Assembly: GCA_948144175.1 (NCBI GenBank)
Contig: CANXME010000494.1
Coordinates: 31,632-95,631 of the forward strand
Length of the DNA: 64,000 nt
Direction of reading: 5' to 3'
Source: Closterium sp. NIES-65
Taxonomy: Eukaryota; Streptophyta; Zygnematophyceae; Desmidiales; Closteriaceae
The translations under genes and the position numbers were made by a program. Of the stretch, positions 11,001 to 22,220 are shown in pieces. The notes under the pieces are model-generated. The model did no database searches. It was given only the letters and a program-made list of their open reading frames with translations, and had not been told where the DNA came from. Position 1 is the stretch's first letter. Each line of letters opens with the position of its first letter.

Positions 11001-11368
11001 TGTGAGGATCTAGGATCGAGCTCAGAAAAGAGAATTGTAATTCAATTATCACCTGAGTACAACACGAGGCTATATATAGGCTCGACACAAGGCCCCGTAA
11101 CCAGGTGTTACGCGAAGGTTCCGCAGGCCGCGTAGCGTCCCGAACGGATCCTTACCGAATTCGGTAGAAGGCAATTCGGTGGCAACCGAAAAGCCAGAAT
11201 TCGGTGCACGCAACCTAGCTCGGTGCTATAACTATAATAAAATATAGGAAAGCACCTAGCCTAGGAAATCAAGCAATTCATGCATGCATATAAATATCCT
11301 ATGCTAGTAATAGCATGATAATGTAAAGGCAAGCAAGCATAGCTGGCATAAGCCGTCGTACTCTCACA
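11001..11368 (-). repeat. G1a 5' LTR with primer-binding site
   Basis: This is the second 368-bp copy of the G1 LTR. The adjacent minus-strand bases (CTTGCTAATCAGAGCC, 10985-11000) are a slightly decayed form of the initiator-Met primer site CTTGGTATCAGAGCC seen in G2. Confidence 0.9.
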
Positions 11369-12077
11369 GACGCAGCTACCTGACCAGACGCAGGGACAGG
11401 AGGAGACTCAGTGGTCAGTGTGTACAGGCTCGACCCCGGCCGACGTGTAGACGTGGCCAGGTGTCGGCCTGTCCGAGCGTCTGTGCAGTAGGTCACCCGC
11501 TGACTCGCAGGAGTGAACTGGTGAACCCCCGCATCCTGTAGGCCAGCACCACTCACCAAGTTCGTAGAGAACGAGGGGAGGTAAAGACCAGACAGGGTGC
11601 CAGAGGGGGCCGCCGGACACGGGAGGACAGTGGAGAAGTGAGCAAGGACAGGACCCCCAGAGGGGTCTGCCAGAGAGACTACAACTGGCCGACCAAGTGG
11701 CGTGAGTGTGGTGCGGTCTCGAAAGAAGGAGCGAGAAGCCCCCGAGTCAAGGGTGAAGGTGTGGGAGGCCGAAGCCGACGCGGTACCTGAGAGAGCAGAC
11801 TCACCAGCATCTGAGGGAGCAGACGCACTGGCACCTAGAGCAACAGCCTCGCTAGCACCTAGAGCAGCAGCCTCACCAGTACCTAGAGCAGCAGTCTCAA
11901 TGCCCGGGTCGGGCGGAAAACACCGGTAACAGTCACCCTCATCACTAATAGTCACAGTATACATGGCAGCAAGAATAGCATCAAAGTCAAGGTCAAAGAT
12001 AGCTACTCCCGCCCTAGACAGCTCGCCCCAGCGAGGGATCTCAGTGGCCTCAGGGAACTGGTGACGCCAAGCGTCCG
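11369..12077 (-). pseudogene. C1 gag C-terminus and aspartic protease
   Basis: On the minus strand this continues gag in a shifted frame (DAILAAMYTVTISDEGDCYR) into a copia protease: HTFTLDSGASRSFFRDRTTL, with DSG as the active site and SFSTNLVSGAGLQ. It ends at the G1a insertion, and the integrase resumes at 3948. The change of frame from the gag ORF occurs near a run of eight C residues on the minus strand (about 12219-12226). Confidence 0.8.
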
Positions 12078-13292
12078 TCAGGCGGCCAAAGCAACGCTGG
12101 GTGGAGTGCGCACCCCCGCACTGCTCACCCGCGCGGTCGCCGGTGCGTAGGACGTAGGTGCACGGACCAGTACCCCCACCCCGCTGGCGTGCAGCGTACC
12201 ACTTACGGAGCTGCTGAGGGGGGGGATGTCACGAGTGCGCTGCTGCTGCTGGCGCTGACCACCACCGGAGCGGACCCTCTGCGCAGCGCCACCCCGACCA
12301 GCTCCGCCTCCTCCGCCGCCGCCTCCTCCTCCGCCGCCACCTCCGCCACCTCCGCCCCCACCGCCACCGCTGCCTCCGCCTCCGCCTCCACCGCCGCCAC
12401 CGACACCTCCACCCCCGCCACCTCTCCCACCACCACCCCCACCCCCTCCACTACCGCCACCGCCACCTCCACCGCCCCCGCCAGCCCCTCCAGCGCCCTT
12501 GCCCCCCTTGCCCTTGCCGGTGCGGCGTCTCCCGCTCGAAGCAGACGCAGCGCCGACCCCGTAGAAACCAACGAGGTCGGCAGCAGCAGCAGAAGCAACA
12601 GAGGGCAAGAGGGGGGAGGGGGAACACCCCTCAAAGACGGGGGTGCGAGGGTCACCACGAGAGGCTCCTACAGCGACTATGCTCTTCTCTGCTGCTAGGA
12701 GGGCCTTCTCGAGGAGGTCAACGGTGAGAGTGGTGGGGCAAACTGAGAGGAAGTGGTCCCTGACTACGCGAAGAGAGTCAGGGAGCCGGGTGACTATGTA
12801 GTAGAGGGTGATGTACATGGGGGGGGGGGGGTTCTTGGCGCAGATTTCAGCAGGAAGCGCAGCGCGGTAGCGAGTGTCACTAGTGCGGAGGTGCGTAATG
12901 AGGTCAGCGACTGTGGGAAAGGCAGCAAGGTCAGGGAAGAGGTACGGTAGCATGAGACGGCTCAATGCAGCAGTGGCAGGGGAGGAGTAGCGTGCAACTA
13001 CAGCGTCGTACAAGGTCTGAGCACTCTTGTACTGGCTAAAGTGCGCACGCTCAGAGGTAGGCAGGTGGCGACGCACACCAAGACGTGCAGCAGCATCGCG
13101 TGTGGCCCACTGTGAGCGAACAGTGGCGTTAGCATCAGCAGCAGGGGCAGGAGAGGCACCAGAAGTGAGGTCAAAGAGGGAGAGACCGTCTGCCCTATCG
13201 CACTGTAGGAAAAGCTGCAGGTCATCTACCCAGACGTCAAAGTCAATGGCCCGACCCTCAGCGTCAAAAGCGAGGACACTAGGGGTAGCCAT
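12078..13292 (-). CDS. C1 gag with very long polyglycine tract
   Basis: The 404-residue frame starts MATPSVLAFDAEGRAIDF, the typical copia gag start, with a UBN2-like core: VWVDDLQLFLQ, ARLGVRRHLPTSERAHF, ADLITHLRTSDTRYRAAL. Residues about 260-340 are nearly pure glycine, encoded by GC-rich repeats at 12290-12500. The last residues are in the wrong frame, because a continuation to protease needs a shift at the C-homopolymer. The same start codon context survives in C2, fused to a distant part of pol. Confidence 0.85.
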   Translation of the reverse strand: MATPSVLAFDAEGRAIDFDVWVDDLQLFLQCDRADGLSLFDLTSGASPAPAADANATVRSQWATRDAAARLGVRRHLPTSERAHFSQYKSAQTLYDAVVARYSSPATAALSRLMLPYLFPDLAAFPTVADLITHLRTSDTRYRAALPAEICAKNPPPPMYITLYYIVTRLPDSLRVVRDHFLSVCPTTLTVDLLEKALLAAEKSIVAVGASRGDPRTPVFEGCSPSPLLPSVASAAAADLVGFYGVGAASASSGRRRTGKGKGGKGAGGAGGGGGGGGGGSGGGGGGGGRGGGGGGVGGGGGGGGGGSGGGGGGGGGGGGGGGGGGGGGGAGRGGAAQRVRSGGGQRQQQQRTRDIPPLSSSVSGTLHASGVGVLVRAPTSYAPATARVSSAGVRTPPSVALAA

Positions 13293-14411
13293 GACAGCAG
13301 TAGACTAGCAGCCCGAACAGTAGGGTAAGGGCAGTGCAGTGATAGAGGCGCTGCTCTTACCGGACAGGGCGGCTCGGGCGGCTCGGCGGCTCGGCAGGAA
13401 ATGCAGCTCGGCGACTCGGCGGCTCTGGCGGCTCGGGCGACTCGGCGGTACGGCGGCTCGGCAGCAACTGCGGCTCGGCGACTCGGCGGCTCTGGCGGCT
13501 CGGCGGCTCGGCGGTACGGCGGCTCGGCAGCTCGGCGACCCGACGGCTCGGGCGGCTCAGGTGGCGCGGCGGCTCGGGCGGCTCAGGTGGCTCGGGCGGC
13601 TCGGTAGTAGCTTGGCGGCGCCGGCGACTCGGTGGTGACGGCTGGGCCGCGTGGGGACGGCGGCGGGGCCGGTAGAGGCGGCGCCGGGGCCGGGAAGGGT
13701 AGCGCCGGGGCCGCAGGGTAGGCGACGGGGCCAGCAGAGGCGGCGTCGGGGCCGCAGGGTAGGCGACGGGGCCAGCAGAGGCGGCGCCGAGGCCGCAGGG
13801 TAGGCGACGGGGCCAGCAGAGGCGGCGCCGGGGCCCCGCAGGGTAGCACCGGGGCCGCAGGGTAGCACCGGGGCCGCAGGGTAGGCGACGAGGCCAGCAG
13901 GGTAGGCGACGGGGCCAGCACAGGCGGCGCCGGGGCCAGGAAGGGCGGCGCCGGGGCCAGGAAGGGCAGCGTAGGGGCCGGGAAGGGCGGCGCCGGGGCC
14001 AGGAAGGGCGGCGCAGGGGCCGGGAAGGGCGGCGCTGGGGCCGCAGGGGTAGGCGACGGGGCCGCTAGGGCGGCTAGGAGGGCGGCACGAAAGGGCCGCG
14101 ATGGCGGCGCGAATGGGCTGCAAGGGCGGCGCGATGCGACGGAGCCGCGAGGGCGGCGGATCGGGGCCGCAAGGGCGGCGCGACGTGGCCGCTAGGGCGG
14201 CGCGACGTGGCCGCTAGGGCGGCGCGACATGACGGGGCCGCGAGGGCGACGCGACGGGGCCGCAAGCGCGACGCGACGGGGCCGCTAAGGAGGCGCGACA
14301 GGGTCGAAAGAGGGGAGCGCGACTCGGGCAGAGTAGAGCGCGCTCCGGGCAGGAAAAAAAAAGGTGGTGGGCCCTAGGAACAGTTCCCACAGGGGAACCT
14401 GCTCTATACCA
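13293..14411 (-). repeat. C1 untranslated leader with GC-rich minisatellites
   Basis: Between the gag start and the primer-binding site lie two tandem-repeat blocks. One is a GGCGGCTCGGC-type array at 13370-13620. The other has units of about 33 bp, built on GGTAGGCGACGGGGCCAGCA, at 13690-14060 and continuing degenerately to 14300. I see no gene here. The block corresponds in position to the repeat-rich leaders of C2, NA1 and NA2. Confidence 0.8.
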
Positions 14412-14537
14412 TGAGAAAAATGAACGAGAATGAATTGACTAAGGGAAAGTTGGGTACAAGTACAAACCCTAGAAAGTGGTACCCCATATGTGCTACCCCA
14501 TTATAGCCTACAATAGCTATGTCATATAAATTTGACA
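14412..14537 (-). repeat. C1 5' LTR
   Basis: This is a 126-bp LTR, TGTCAAATTTATATG to TTTTTCTCA on the minus strand. The primer-binding site TGGTATAGAGCAGG follows immediately at 14398-14411. Confidence 0.88.
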
Positions 14538-15021
14538 AAGAGAAGCTAGAAGAACCAATTCTCTCCTTGCAGTGGCTATGGCACGTGCGGCACATCTTGC
14601 TGATGATGGATCTCACAAAACTTTAATCTCCATGGAATCAGGTGGAATGCGAGATGGTGTGATTAGGAGTGATGTGAGAGTTGGATTTTTAACAGCAGTA
14701 ACAATTCAAAGTCAGAATGGGATTGCGAATGGGAAGGTGGGTGTTATGGGGATGTCAGCTGGTCGTGATGTTGCAGGCTCGAAGGGTGGTGGTGAGGGAA
14801 GAAGATTAGGGGCAATTAAAGCAACGTCTGATGCGGTAGAAATGAAAGTGGGTTTACTTGAGCGATCGTTTGAAGAACAGGCTAGTAGCAGAAATATTAC
14901 ATAAGAATAACGATTGTTATTTTGAACGTGACCTCTTTTCTGGCTTTGACAGAATGCTGCCGAGTAGCCAGTTTACCAATGGCCTAGATATTTGTAAGAT
15001 ATACTCTCTGTTATAATCGAG
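14538..15021 (+). other. Unassigned interval with a 110-codon open frame
   Basis: This AT-richer stretch lies between the C1 5' LTR and the G4 5' LTR. An open frame at 14572-14904 begins MARAAHLADDGSHKTLI and ends SRNIT. It is preceded by a pyrimidine-rich TCTCTCCTTGCAG (about 14559-14571) that resembles a 3' splice site, so it might be a stranded host exon. I recognise no domain. The base composition differs from the transposons on both sides. Confidence 0.3.
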
Positions 15022-15348
15022 TGTAAGGAGTTTTCTCGACATTCCTTACTGCGACCGTCAACATCTTGTATAGCAGCAGCCGTTGTTCGCCCGTTACTGC
15101 TAACGGGGCTTCGCCAACTTCGCGCGCATTGTTTTACCAAACCTCGCACTACTGGAGCAGCCGAGTCGGCCTACGCTCTGGGAATAGCCCGAACCTCGCG
15201 CCAGCATAGCACTAGCTATCTCGCACGCACCGCGTTACCGTTTGCATGTTTCATCTATAAGTAATCGCTCATGCCTTCGCTCATACTTTGTACTCATTGA
15301 ACACCTTAGTGCAATCCTCGCTACCTCGAATTCATTGCACCCATAACA
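15022..15348 (+). repeat. G4 5' LTR
   Basis: This 327-bp LTR starts TGTAAGGAGTTTTCTCG and ends CACCCATAACA. It is followed by the primer-binding site TTGGGTATGAGAGCC (15350-15364). It closely resembles the 326-bp LTR at 49160-49485. Confidence 0.85.
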
Positions 15349-15530
15349 CTTGGGTATGAGAGCCACTTTCTTTCGGACCACGCATCTCCGCACCCCAGGA
15401 AATCAACTTTGTTTTTTTCACTCGAAGGGACTCACGCCCCTTAGCACCTAGGAGTCGCTGTCCTCGCGCTCTCTCGTAAACGCGTGCAGCTACGACTGCG
15501 CCTAGACTAAGCTGAGCTAACGCCCTTCGT
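15349..15530 (+). mobile_element. G4 leader fragment
   Basis: Primer-binding site and untranslated leader of gypsy element G4. It breaks off where copia C0 begins in the middle of its RT, so gag and most of pol of G4 are missing here. No open frame. Confidence 0.6.
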
Positions 15531-16461
15531 TATGGCTGCGCCGCCCTCCTGGCTTCACTGACACCTTCCCACCTAGGACCCAGGGGAGCCTGAGGCAACC
15601 AGTCTACAGTCTCCGCCAGTCGCCCCGTGAGTGGCATGACACTCTTCGCTCCACGCTTTGTGACCTTGGGTTTAGTCCGTCGTCCGCCGACTCGCCACTA
15701 TTTGTTCGGGCTGGTTCCACTCCTTTCTTAATCCTTGTTTACGTTGACGACTTGGTCTTTGCTACAGCAGATAGAGCAGCCCTGGCTCAGGTGAAGTCCA
15801 AACTGCGGAAGAGACACAAGTGCACTGACCTAGGTGAACTGCAGCGCTACCTTGGCCTGCAGATCAACAAGGACAGAGCCGCTCGCACCATCACACTGAC
15901 TCAGTCACACATGGTGCAGCAGGTCCTTCGGCGGTTCGACTTCCAGTTCTCCACCACACAGCCCACTCCTCTTGCTGTTGACCACAGGCTCACTGGCCCC
16001 TTTCCCGGCGAGCCTTTTGAGTCCAGAGGTCCCTACGCAGAGCTGGTGGGCTGCACCTGATGACTTCTACTCGGCCGGACCTCGCCTTTCTCCTCAGCAT
16101 ACTTTCTCGCTTTGTTGCGACTCGGAGGCACCGTCCTGTCCACTGGACAGCTGCTGTGAGGGTGGCGAAGTACCAGGCGACTACATCAAGCATGGATCTT
16201 GTGCTTGGAGGGACTCAGCCAGTGGCGTTGACCACTCCGACTCTTCATACGCTGACGACGTGGAGACTCAGCACTCGACTTAGGGTTACTGCTTCAGTCT
16301 GGGTGCTGGTGCTGTGTCGTGGAGGTCTACACGGTCGTCGTCTGTGGCTACTTCCAGTGCAGAGGCAGAGATCTACGCCGGTGCCATGGCGGCACAGGAG
16401 CTTCGCTGGTTGACCTTCTTGCTCGCCGACCTTGGTGAGCGGTCTCGCTCTGCACCGATCT
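15531..16461 (+). pseudogene. Copia C0 reverse transcriptase and RNase H (5' part of split copy)
   Basis: The plus strand reads WLRRPPGF, REWHDTLRSTL, ILVYVDDLVFATAD (catalytic YVDD), DLGELQRYLGLQINK and THSHMVQQ-type motifs. The frame shifts after PYAELVGC (about 16055), and the DLAF, VAKY and AAQELRW blocks appear in other frames. It stops at 16461, inside RNase H, where G2 is inserted. The missing C-terminus is at 41306-41515, 24.8 kb away. Confidence 0.88.
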
Positions 16462-16862
16462 TGTGAGAGTACGCCGATGTTCGACATTTTTCTCAATTCT
16501 ATATTTTTACATTATCTTATTCTCCTTTTTTCCTCTTTCATTTGCACTTTATTTCACCTCAATCGGACTACTATTCTATTTTCTAGAGCTTTCCGATCAT
16601 TTCACTGATTTTGTATTTTCGGCACTGACATTTACATTATACGGCACCAACAACACCGACAGTGGTGTACAAGGCGTAATCTTGCCATAATCCGAAGTGC
16701 CAGTGGGCTTGCGTGCTTATGCGTACTAGTGATTATCTATTCTAGAAGAGCGTGTTCCAAAAGGTCCGGATTATTTGTTGTTTCTATGTATTTCTGAGTA
16801 TAAATACGCCTTGTACTCACCTTTAGTGCAACATTCTCGAGTGGAAATTCAATCCTGTGACA
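16462..16862 (+). repeat. G2 5' LTR and primer-binding site
   Basis: This 401-bp LTR runs TGTGAGAGTACGCCG to AATCCTGTGACA, with the TATA box GTATAAATAC near 16799. The primer-binding site TTGGTATCAGAGCC follows at 16864. The left flank GATCT (16457-16461) pairs with GACAT (41301-41305) beyond the 3' LTR. Both are one change from GACCT, the base string at the equivalent site in C4 (about 60580). Confidence 0.92.
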
Positions 16863-17047
16863 CTTGGTATCAGAGCCGTTTTCCCTCGCGGAGTTTCAGC
16901 TGAGCAGCGCGTTCAAGAAATTCATGCTTCGAATAACCGCCAAGGGCGATGAATTCGGTGCCGACGCTGGTAAGCACCAGGTTCCGCGCTTTTTTAATAA
17001 CCCCCCTCACGCGTTTTTTTAACAGGTTCATGTGTTGATTGTGAAAG
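16863..17047 (+). mobile_element. G2 leader remnant
   Basis: Untranslated leader of G2 after its primer-binding site, cut at 17047 by NA1-b. No gag follows. The next gypsy sequence to the right belongs to G1b, so a deletion has joined different elements here. Confidence 0.65.
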
Positions 17048-18563
17048 TGTGAAATTTAGAAGAAAGAAGAGAGTTGAACTAGCAAGAATGAGGATACAAA
17101 TAGCAAACCCTAGAAGGGTTGTACTCGCTATAGAGCACCCCACTACAGGCTAGAGCATAAGATAACATTCTGACACACCCCCATAGCCAAAGTGGGGTGT
17201 AATCAGCAGAGCAAGCAAGGCAGTACAAGCTCAGGGTGGATCACAATGTCACCACACATTCTGAGCACAAGTTCAAGAAGCAATAGTTTAGAGTTCACAA
17301 TTATAAGCAAAGCTAGTGGTAGTCACAACGGGCAAGCGAGGAGGAGGAGAGAGAGTGAGAGGAGAGGAGATAGGAGGCGTCGGCTGAAGCTGCAGACACA
17401 CGGGCAACAGGAGGCAGACTGGCACAGCGGCTTCCGGACGAAGTCCCCGGAATACAGGAGTAACAGGCCCCGCGGCTAAAGTAGCGGCAGACGAGCAACG
17501 GACCCACGGGCGGCTGGCACAGCTGGCTACGACTGGGCTACCGGACGAAGTCCCCGGAATACAGGTGCTGCTGGCGACACGACGGCAACCTCCATACAGC
17601 TTCCCCAAACTATCCCACTCCCCCTGGCACACACCCGCTGCTACACCGCTAGCTCCACTCCCACGCACCCCCCTTAAACCCTAAACCCCAGTCTCCCACA
17701 CATCCACCCCCCTCAGCGACAGCTGCAGCAGTGGGAGACGAAAGGAGGAGGAGGAGCAAAGGGAGGAATGAAGAAGTGCCACCCCCATACTCGCCACCCC
17801 CTACTTGCCACCCCCAAACCCTAACACAGGCAGGGTGGGATGGCGGGTAGGCAGGGTGGGATGGCGGCGCTCGCCCCCCTCCCCCAGGCGGCCCCCGAGG
17901 GAGCCGCGACGGGCGACGGGAAAAGGGGCCGGGGCGCAAGTAGGGCGGCGGGGCCGCGAATTTGGGGCGGCGGGGCCGCGACAGAAGGGCGGCGGGGCCG
18001 CGAAGTGGGGCGGCGGGGCCGCGCATGTAGGGTGGCGGGGCCGCGAAATGGGGCAGCGGGGCCGCAAAGTGAGGCGGCGGGGCCGCGACATGAGGCGGCG
18101 GGGCCGCGAAGTGGGGCGGCGGGGCCGCGACGGGTCCCCGTCGCCCGTCGCGGCGCCTCCAGAGGGCGACGCGGCGAACGACGGGGCAGAAGCCCGCCGC
18201 GCGCCTCGGGGCGCACAGCGGGCAGAGAACCGCCGCGCGCCTCGGGGCGCACGACGGGCAGAAAACCGCCGCGCGCCTCGGGGCGCACGGCGGGAAGAAA
18301 AAGCGTCGCACGCCAGGGGGCGTGCGGCTCAACGAGTAGTGGAAGATAGTTGCAGCGGAAGCGAGGAGGTGGTAACCCACCCACAGGATCGATCCAAGGG
18401 GATCGACCTGCTCCGATAGCATGTTAAATTTAGAAGAAAGAAGAGAGAAGAGAGAAGGGGATTGCACTAGCAAGAATGAGGATACAAATAGCAAACCCTA
18501 GAAGGGTTGTACTCGCTATAGAGCACCCCACTACAGGCTAGAGCATAAGATAACATTCTGACA
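17048..18563 (-). mobile_element. NA1-b: non-autonomous LTR element without target duplication
   Basis: LTRs are at 17048-17175 and 18422-18563. The right one carries a short GAAGAGAGAA duplication. The interior is like NA1-a, with hairpin units at about 18190-18330, and has no coding capacity. The flanks (GAAAG and ACTTT) are not a direct repeat. They also come from different hosts, the G2 leader on the left and the G1 gag/protease junction on the right. I infer recombination between two NA1 copies with loss of the sequence between them. Confidence 0.88.
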
Positions 18564-21500
18564 ACTTTCTACGGATACTCGGAGCAGCAGCAACCACTAG
18601 TACTCGAGGTGATCTGCAAAGGGCGTCGCCTCCAGACCCTGGTGGACAGTGGTGCGTCCCACTCGTTGTACGACCGCGGGACGTTGGAGAAAATTGGAGA
18701 ATCCTAAGAAGAAACCCAGTTTTCAGCAACCATGGCGGACGGTACGAAGCTTCCCATCCACGGAAAGTCAACACTGCAGCTGTAGATAGGGGCGTTGAGG
18801 TGGAAGCCGACGTTGCCGATCACGAACATCAAGGGATTAGATTTCATCTTGGGGCAAGATTTTCTGAAGCGGTTCAACCCCAAGATCGACTGGGTCAACC
18901 GGAAAACGTGCATCTACAACAACGGGAAACGAGTGGAGCTGCGAAGCTTGACGGATACAGGGAGCGTTCCTGAAACGACACTGGCACGGTTCGAACGGAC
19001 AATGAACGAGAGTAAAACGAGTTACTTAGCACTGGTTATAGCAGCAGCAGAGGAGGAGGTCTTGGAGCAGTACAAGGATATAATGCCCGACGACCTACCC
19101 ACAGGCGTACCTCCAGCACGCACCCACGAGCACGAGATCGTGGAGGAACCAGGTGCGAAACCCGTCTCACGTGCACCATACCGACTGAGTCCGACTGAAC
19201 TGACAGACATGAAAAAACAGATAGAGTATCTACTGGACACACAACTGATCCGCCCATCCACCTCTCCCTACGGCGCACCAGTTCTCTTCACTCCAAAACC
19301 AGACGGCAGTCTACGGATGTGCATCGACTACCGCGCACTAAACAAACAGACAGTAAAAAACAAATATCCCATACCGCGCATAGACGACCTACTCGATCAA
19401 CTGCGTGGAGCAACAGTATTTTCGAAGCTGGACCTACGATCGAGCTACTGGCAGATCAAGATGGCAGACAACTCCGTCCACAAGACAGTGTTCCGTACCA
19501 GATACGGCTCCTACGAATACTTGGTGATGCCGTTCAGACTCTGCAACGCACCAGCAACGTTTCAGGCGGAGATGAATCACATCTTACGACCCCTGCTGGA
19601 CGAATGCGTGGTGGTGTACCTGGACGACATTCTCATCTACTCCAAGAACATGAAGGAGCACGTGGAGCATCTACGGAAGGTGTTCGAGATCCTGCGGAAA
19701 AACAAGTTCTACGTGAAGCTGTCAAAGAGCGACTTCGCCCTGAAGAAGGTGCAGTTTCTCGGGCACATGGTGAGTGCCGAGGGCGTACACGTGGACCCAC
19801 GGAAGATCGAAGCCGTCAAGAAGTGGAAAGTACCAGAGAACGTGAAGGAGTTACAGCAGTTCCTAGGCTTCGCCAACTACTATAACAGGTTCGTGCCGCA
19901 GTACGCTAAGATAGCAGCGCCACTAACCGGCCTACTGAAAAAGGATACGCCCTACAAATGGGATACCCTTCATCAGCAAGCCATGGAGCAGCTACAGACA
20001 GCACTGACTACAGCGCCAGTACTCATCTTGCCGGATCCAGACAAGGACTACGTGGTGGAAGCAGACGCTAGTGACCAAGCAGTCGGAGCAGTACTGATGC
20101 AGGATCACGGACGCGGTTTGCAGCCCATCGCCTACCTCAGTAAGAAGCTACACGGAGCAGAACTAAACTACCCCATTCACGACAAGGAAGCCTTAGCGAT
20201 AGTCATAGCCTTCAAGGCGTGGAGGTGTTACCTAGAGGGAGCCAAGACTACAGTCTATACTGACCACTGCAGTCTCAAATACCTGAAGTCACAGCCGACA
20301 CTCTCACGACGACAGGTGCGGTGGGTGGACTTCCTGGAAACTCACTTCCACTACGACATCGTCTACAAGCCCGGGCTACACAACAAGGCAGACGCGTTGA
20401 GCCGCCCCGGACATGTAGCAGGCATCCAGCTCGACGGGATGAACCCTCTGCTCAAGGGTCTATTCCAACATGGGTACTCCGTGGACGCAGAGATTGCTAC
20501 AGCACAGACCAAGAAGCTATTACAGTGGGAGAAAGACTTAGCTGTAAGGAAGGGTTCAGGAAAGATTTGGGTACCGAATTACGCCCCGCTACGGCAGATC
20601 CTATTGGAGGAGTTTCACGACGTACCTTACGCGGGACATTTCGGGAGCAACAAGACGTTAGCAGGGATAGCGAAGTATTACTACTGGCCCGGGATGGCAG
20701 CAGACGTGCAGCAGTTCGTCACCTCTTGCGACACGTGCCAGCGGATGAAGAGCAGCAAGCAGAAAAAAGCAGGGTTACTTCAACCTCTACCCGTACCGGA
20801 GCAGCCATGGCAGGTCGTTAGCCTCGACTTCATCACAGGGCTTCCTTCGACCTCACGGGGACATGATTCCATCCTCGTGGTGATCGATAAGTTCTCCAAA
20901 ATGGGTCACTTCATACCGACCAACGCCACAGCTACAGCTGAGACAGAGACCCCAAATTCACGAGTAAGTTCTGGAAGGAGCTCATGGGACTGTTGGGGAC
21001 AAAGCTTGCAATGTCTTCAGCATACCACCCCCAGACTGACGGACAGACAGAGCGACTCAATCAAGTGGTTGAACAGTTACTGCGCACAGCTTGCAAGGAC
21101 GACGTCAGCCACTGGGACACACAGTTACCAACCCTAGAGTTCGCTTACAACAACGCATCACATGCGGCCACAGGGAAAACTCCTTTCTTCCTGTGTTACG
21201 GACGGGAACCACTCACACCACAGCAGCCAACAACACCGGCACACGTCCAAGCCGCACATGACTTCGTCACCACCATGCAGCAGCTATGGGAGAAGACTCA
21301 GCGACGTCTCACCAAGATGCAGAACTCCCAGAAGCAGTATGCCGATCGTCAGCGACGTGATCACTCAGTAGCAGTCGGAGATCAGGTGCTTCTTGACACG
21401 CGCAACTTGAACCTGTCTCACCTCCCATCCAAACTCCGGCCTGGTTTCTGTGGTCCTTTTCTCGTTGCGGCACAGGTGACACCAGTTACATTCCGCTTGC

Positions 21501-21830
21501 GCTTACCAGATACGTGGAAGCTTCACAATGCTTTCCATGTGCAGCTACTGAAACCCTACAAGGACCCCAACCAACAGTTCAAGGGACGGCATCTACCGCC
21601 ACCTCCACCTGTTCTTGTGCAGGATGAACCCGAGTACGAGATCGAGCGCGTTCTCTCTCATCGGCGCCGCGGCGGCAAGACCCTCGAGTTCCTGATACGC
21701 TGGAAGGGATACGACCCCACAGAGGACAGTTGGATTGCAGAAGCTGATATGGGCAACGCACGCCGTGCTCTCAAGGACTATCTTGTCAAGCAGGGTGTAT
21801 CTCACGCCACCCAGCTTTGAGGGGGGGACG
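18564..21830 (+). pseudogene. Gypsy G1b: protease to chromodomain, 5' truncated
   Basis: The plus strand carries protease (LQTLVDSGASHSLYDRG, then nonsense codons), an RT open from about 18800 ([26 protein letters not shown]), RNase H, integrase finger and core, and chromodomain ([15 protein letters not shown]), ending at 21820. It is nearly identical to G1a. A deletion of roughly 65 bp near 20940 removes integrase residues before the second catalytic Asp and shifts the frame, so the ORFs at 18795-21137 and 20984-21820 are one broken gene. Gag and the 5' LTR are absent. Confidence 0.92.
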
Positions 21831-22220
21831 TGTGAGAGTACGACGCCTTATGCCAGCTATGCTTGCTTGCCTTTACTTTATCATGCTATTTCTAGCATAG
21901 GATAATTATATGCATGCATGAATTGCTTGATTTCCTAGGCTAGGTGCTTTCCTATATTTTGTTATAGTTATAGCACCGAGCTAGGTTGCGTGCACCGAAT
22001 TCTGGCTTTTCGGTTGCCACCGAATTGCCTTCTACCGAATTCGGTAAGGATCCGTTCGGGACGCTACGCGGCCCGCGGAACCTTCGCGTAACACCTGGTT
22101 ACGGGGCCTTGTGTCGAGCCTATATATAGCCTCGTGTTGTACCCAGGTGAAGACATTCAATTCAATTCAATTCGACTCAATTCTCATTCTCTTTTCTGAA
22201 CTCGATCCTAGATCCTCACA
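21831..22220 (+). repeat. G1b 3' LTR
   Basis: This 390-bp LTR starts TGTGAGAGTACGACGCC after the purine tract GAGGGGGGGACG and ends GATCCTCACA. It is 22 bp longer than the G1a LTRs because of an ATTCA-type reiteration near 22155-22180. The TATATATAGC box is near 22120. Confidence 0.92.

Larger units (their letters stand above)
3949..11368 (-). mobile_element. Ty3/gypsy chromovirus G1a (7.4 kb including a nested element)
   Basis: Two 368-bp LTRs (3949-4316 and 11001-11368) start TGTGAGAGTACGACGG and end GATCCTCACA on the minus strand. The target duplication GACGC is at 3944-3948 and 11369-11373. By eye the LTRs differ at about ten positions. Gag, protease, RT, RNase H, integrase and chromodomain follow in gypsy order. 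NA1-a (7286-8823) is inserted between protease and RT. Each LTR holds a TATATATAGG box and several copies of ACCGAATTCGGT-like palindromes. Confidence 0.95.
1..14537 (-). mobile_element. Ty1/copia retrotransposon C1, interrupted, left end outside window
   Basis: The order on the minus strand is 5' LTR (14412-14537), leader, gag, protease, integrase, reverse transcriptase and RNase H, which is the copia order. A gypsy element (3949-11368) splits protease from integrase, and a TRIM (793-1139) splits the reverse transcriptase. The primer-binding site lies just inside the LTR and reads TGGTATAGAGCAGG on the minus strand. The 3' LTR lies beyond base 1. Several nonsense codons and frameshifts show it is no longer functional. 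C2 (36974-41244) is a deleted relative and provides the unoccupied form of the TRIM site. Confidence 0.93.

Noticed and set aside
13557..14123. 188-codon Pro/Ala-rich minus-strand frame upstream of C1 gag
   Set aside because: It lies in the leader minisatellite, whose 33-bp period keeps frames open. No similarity to gag.
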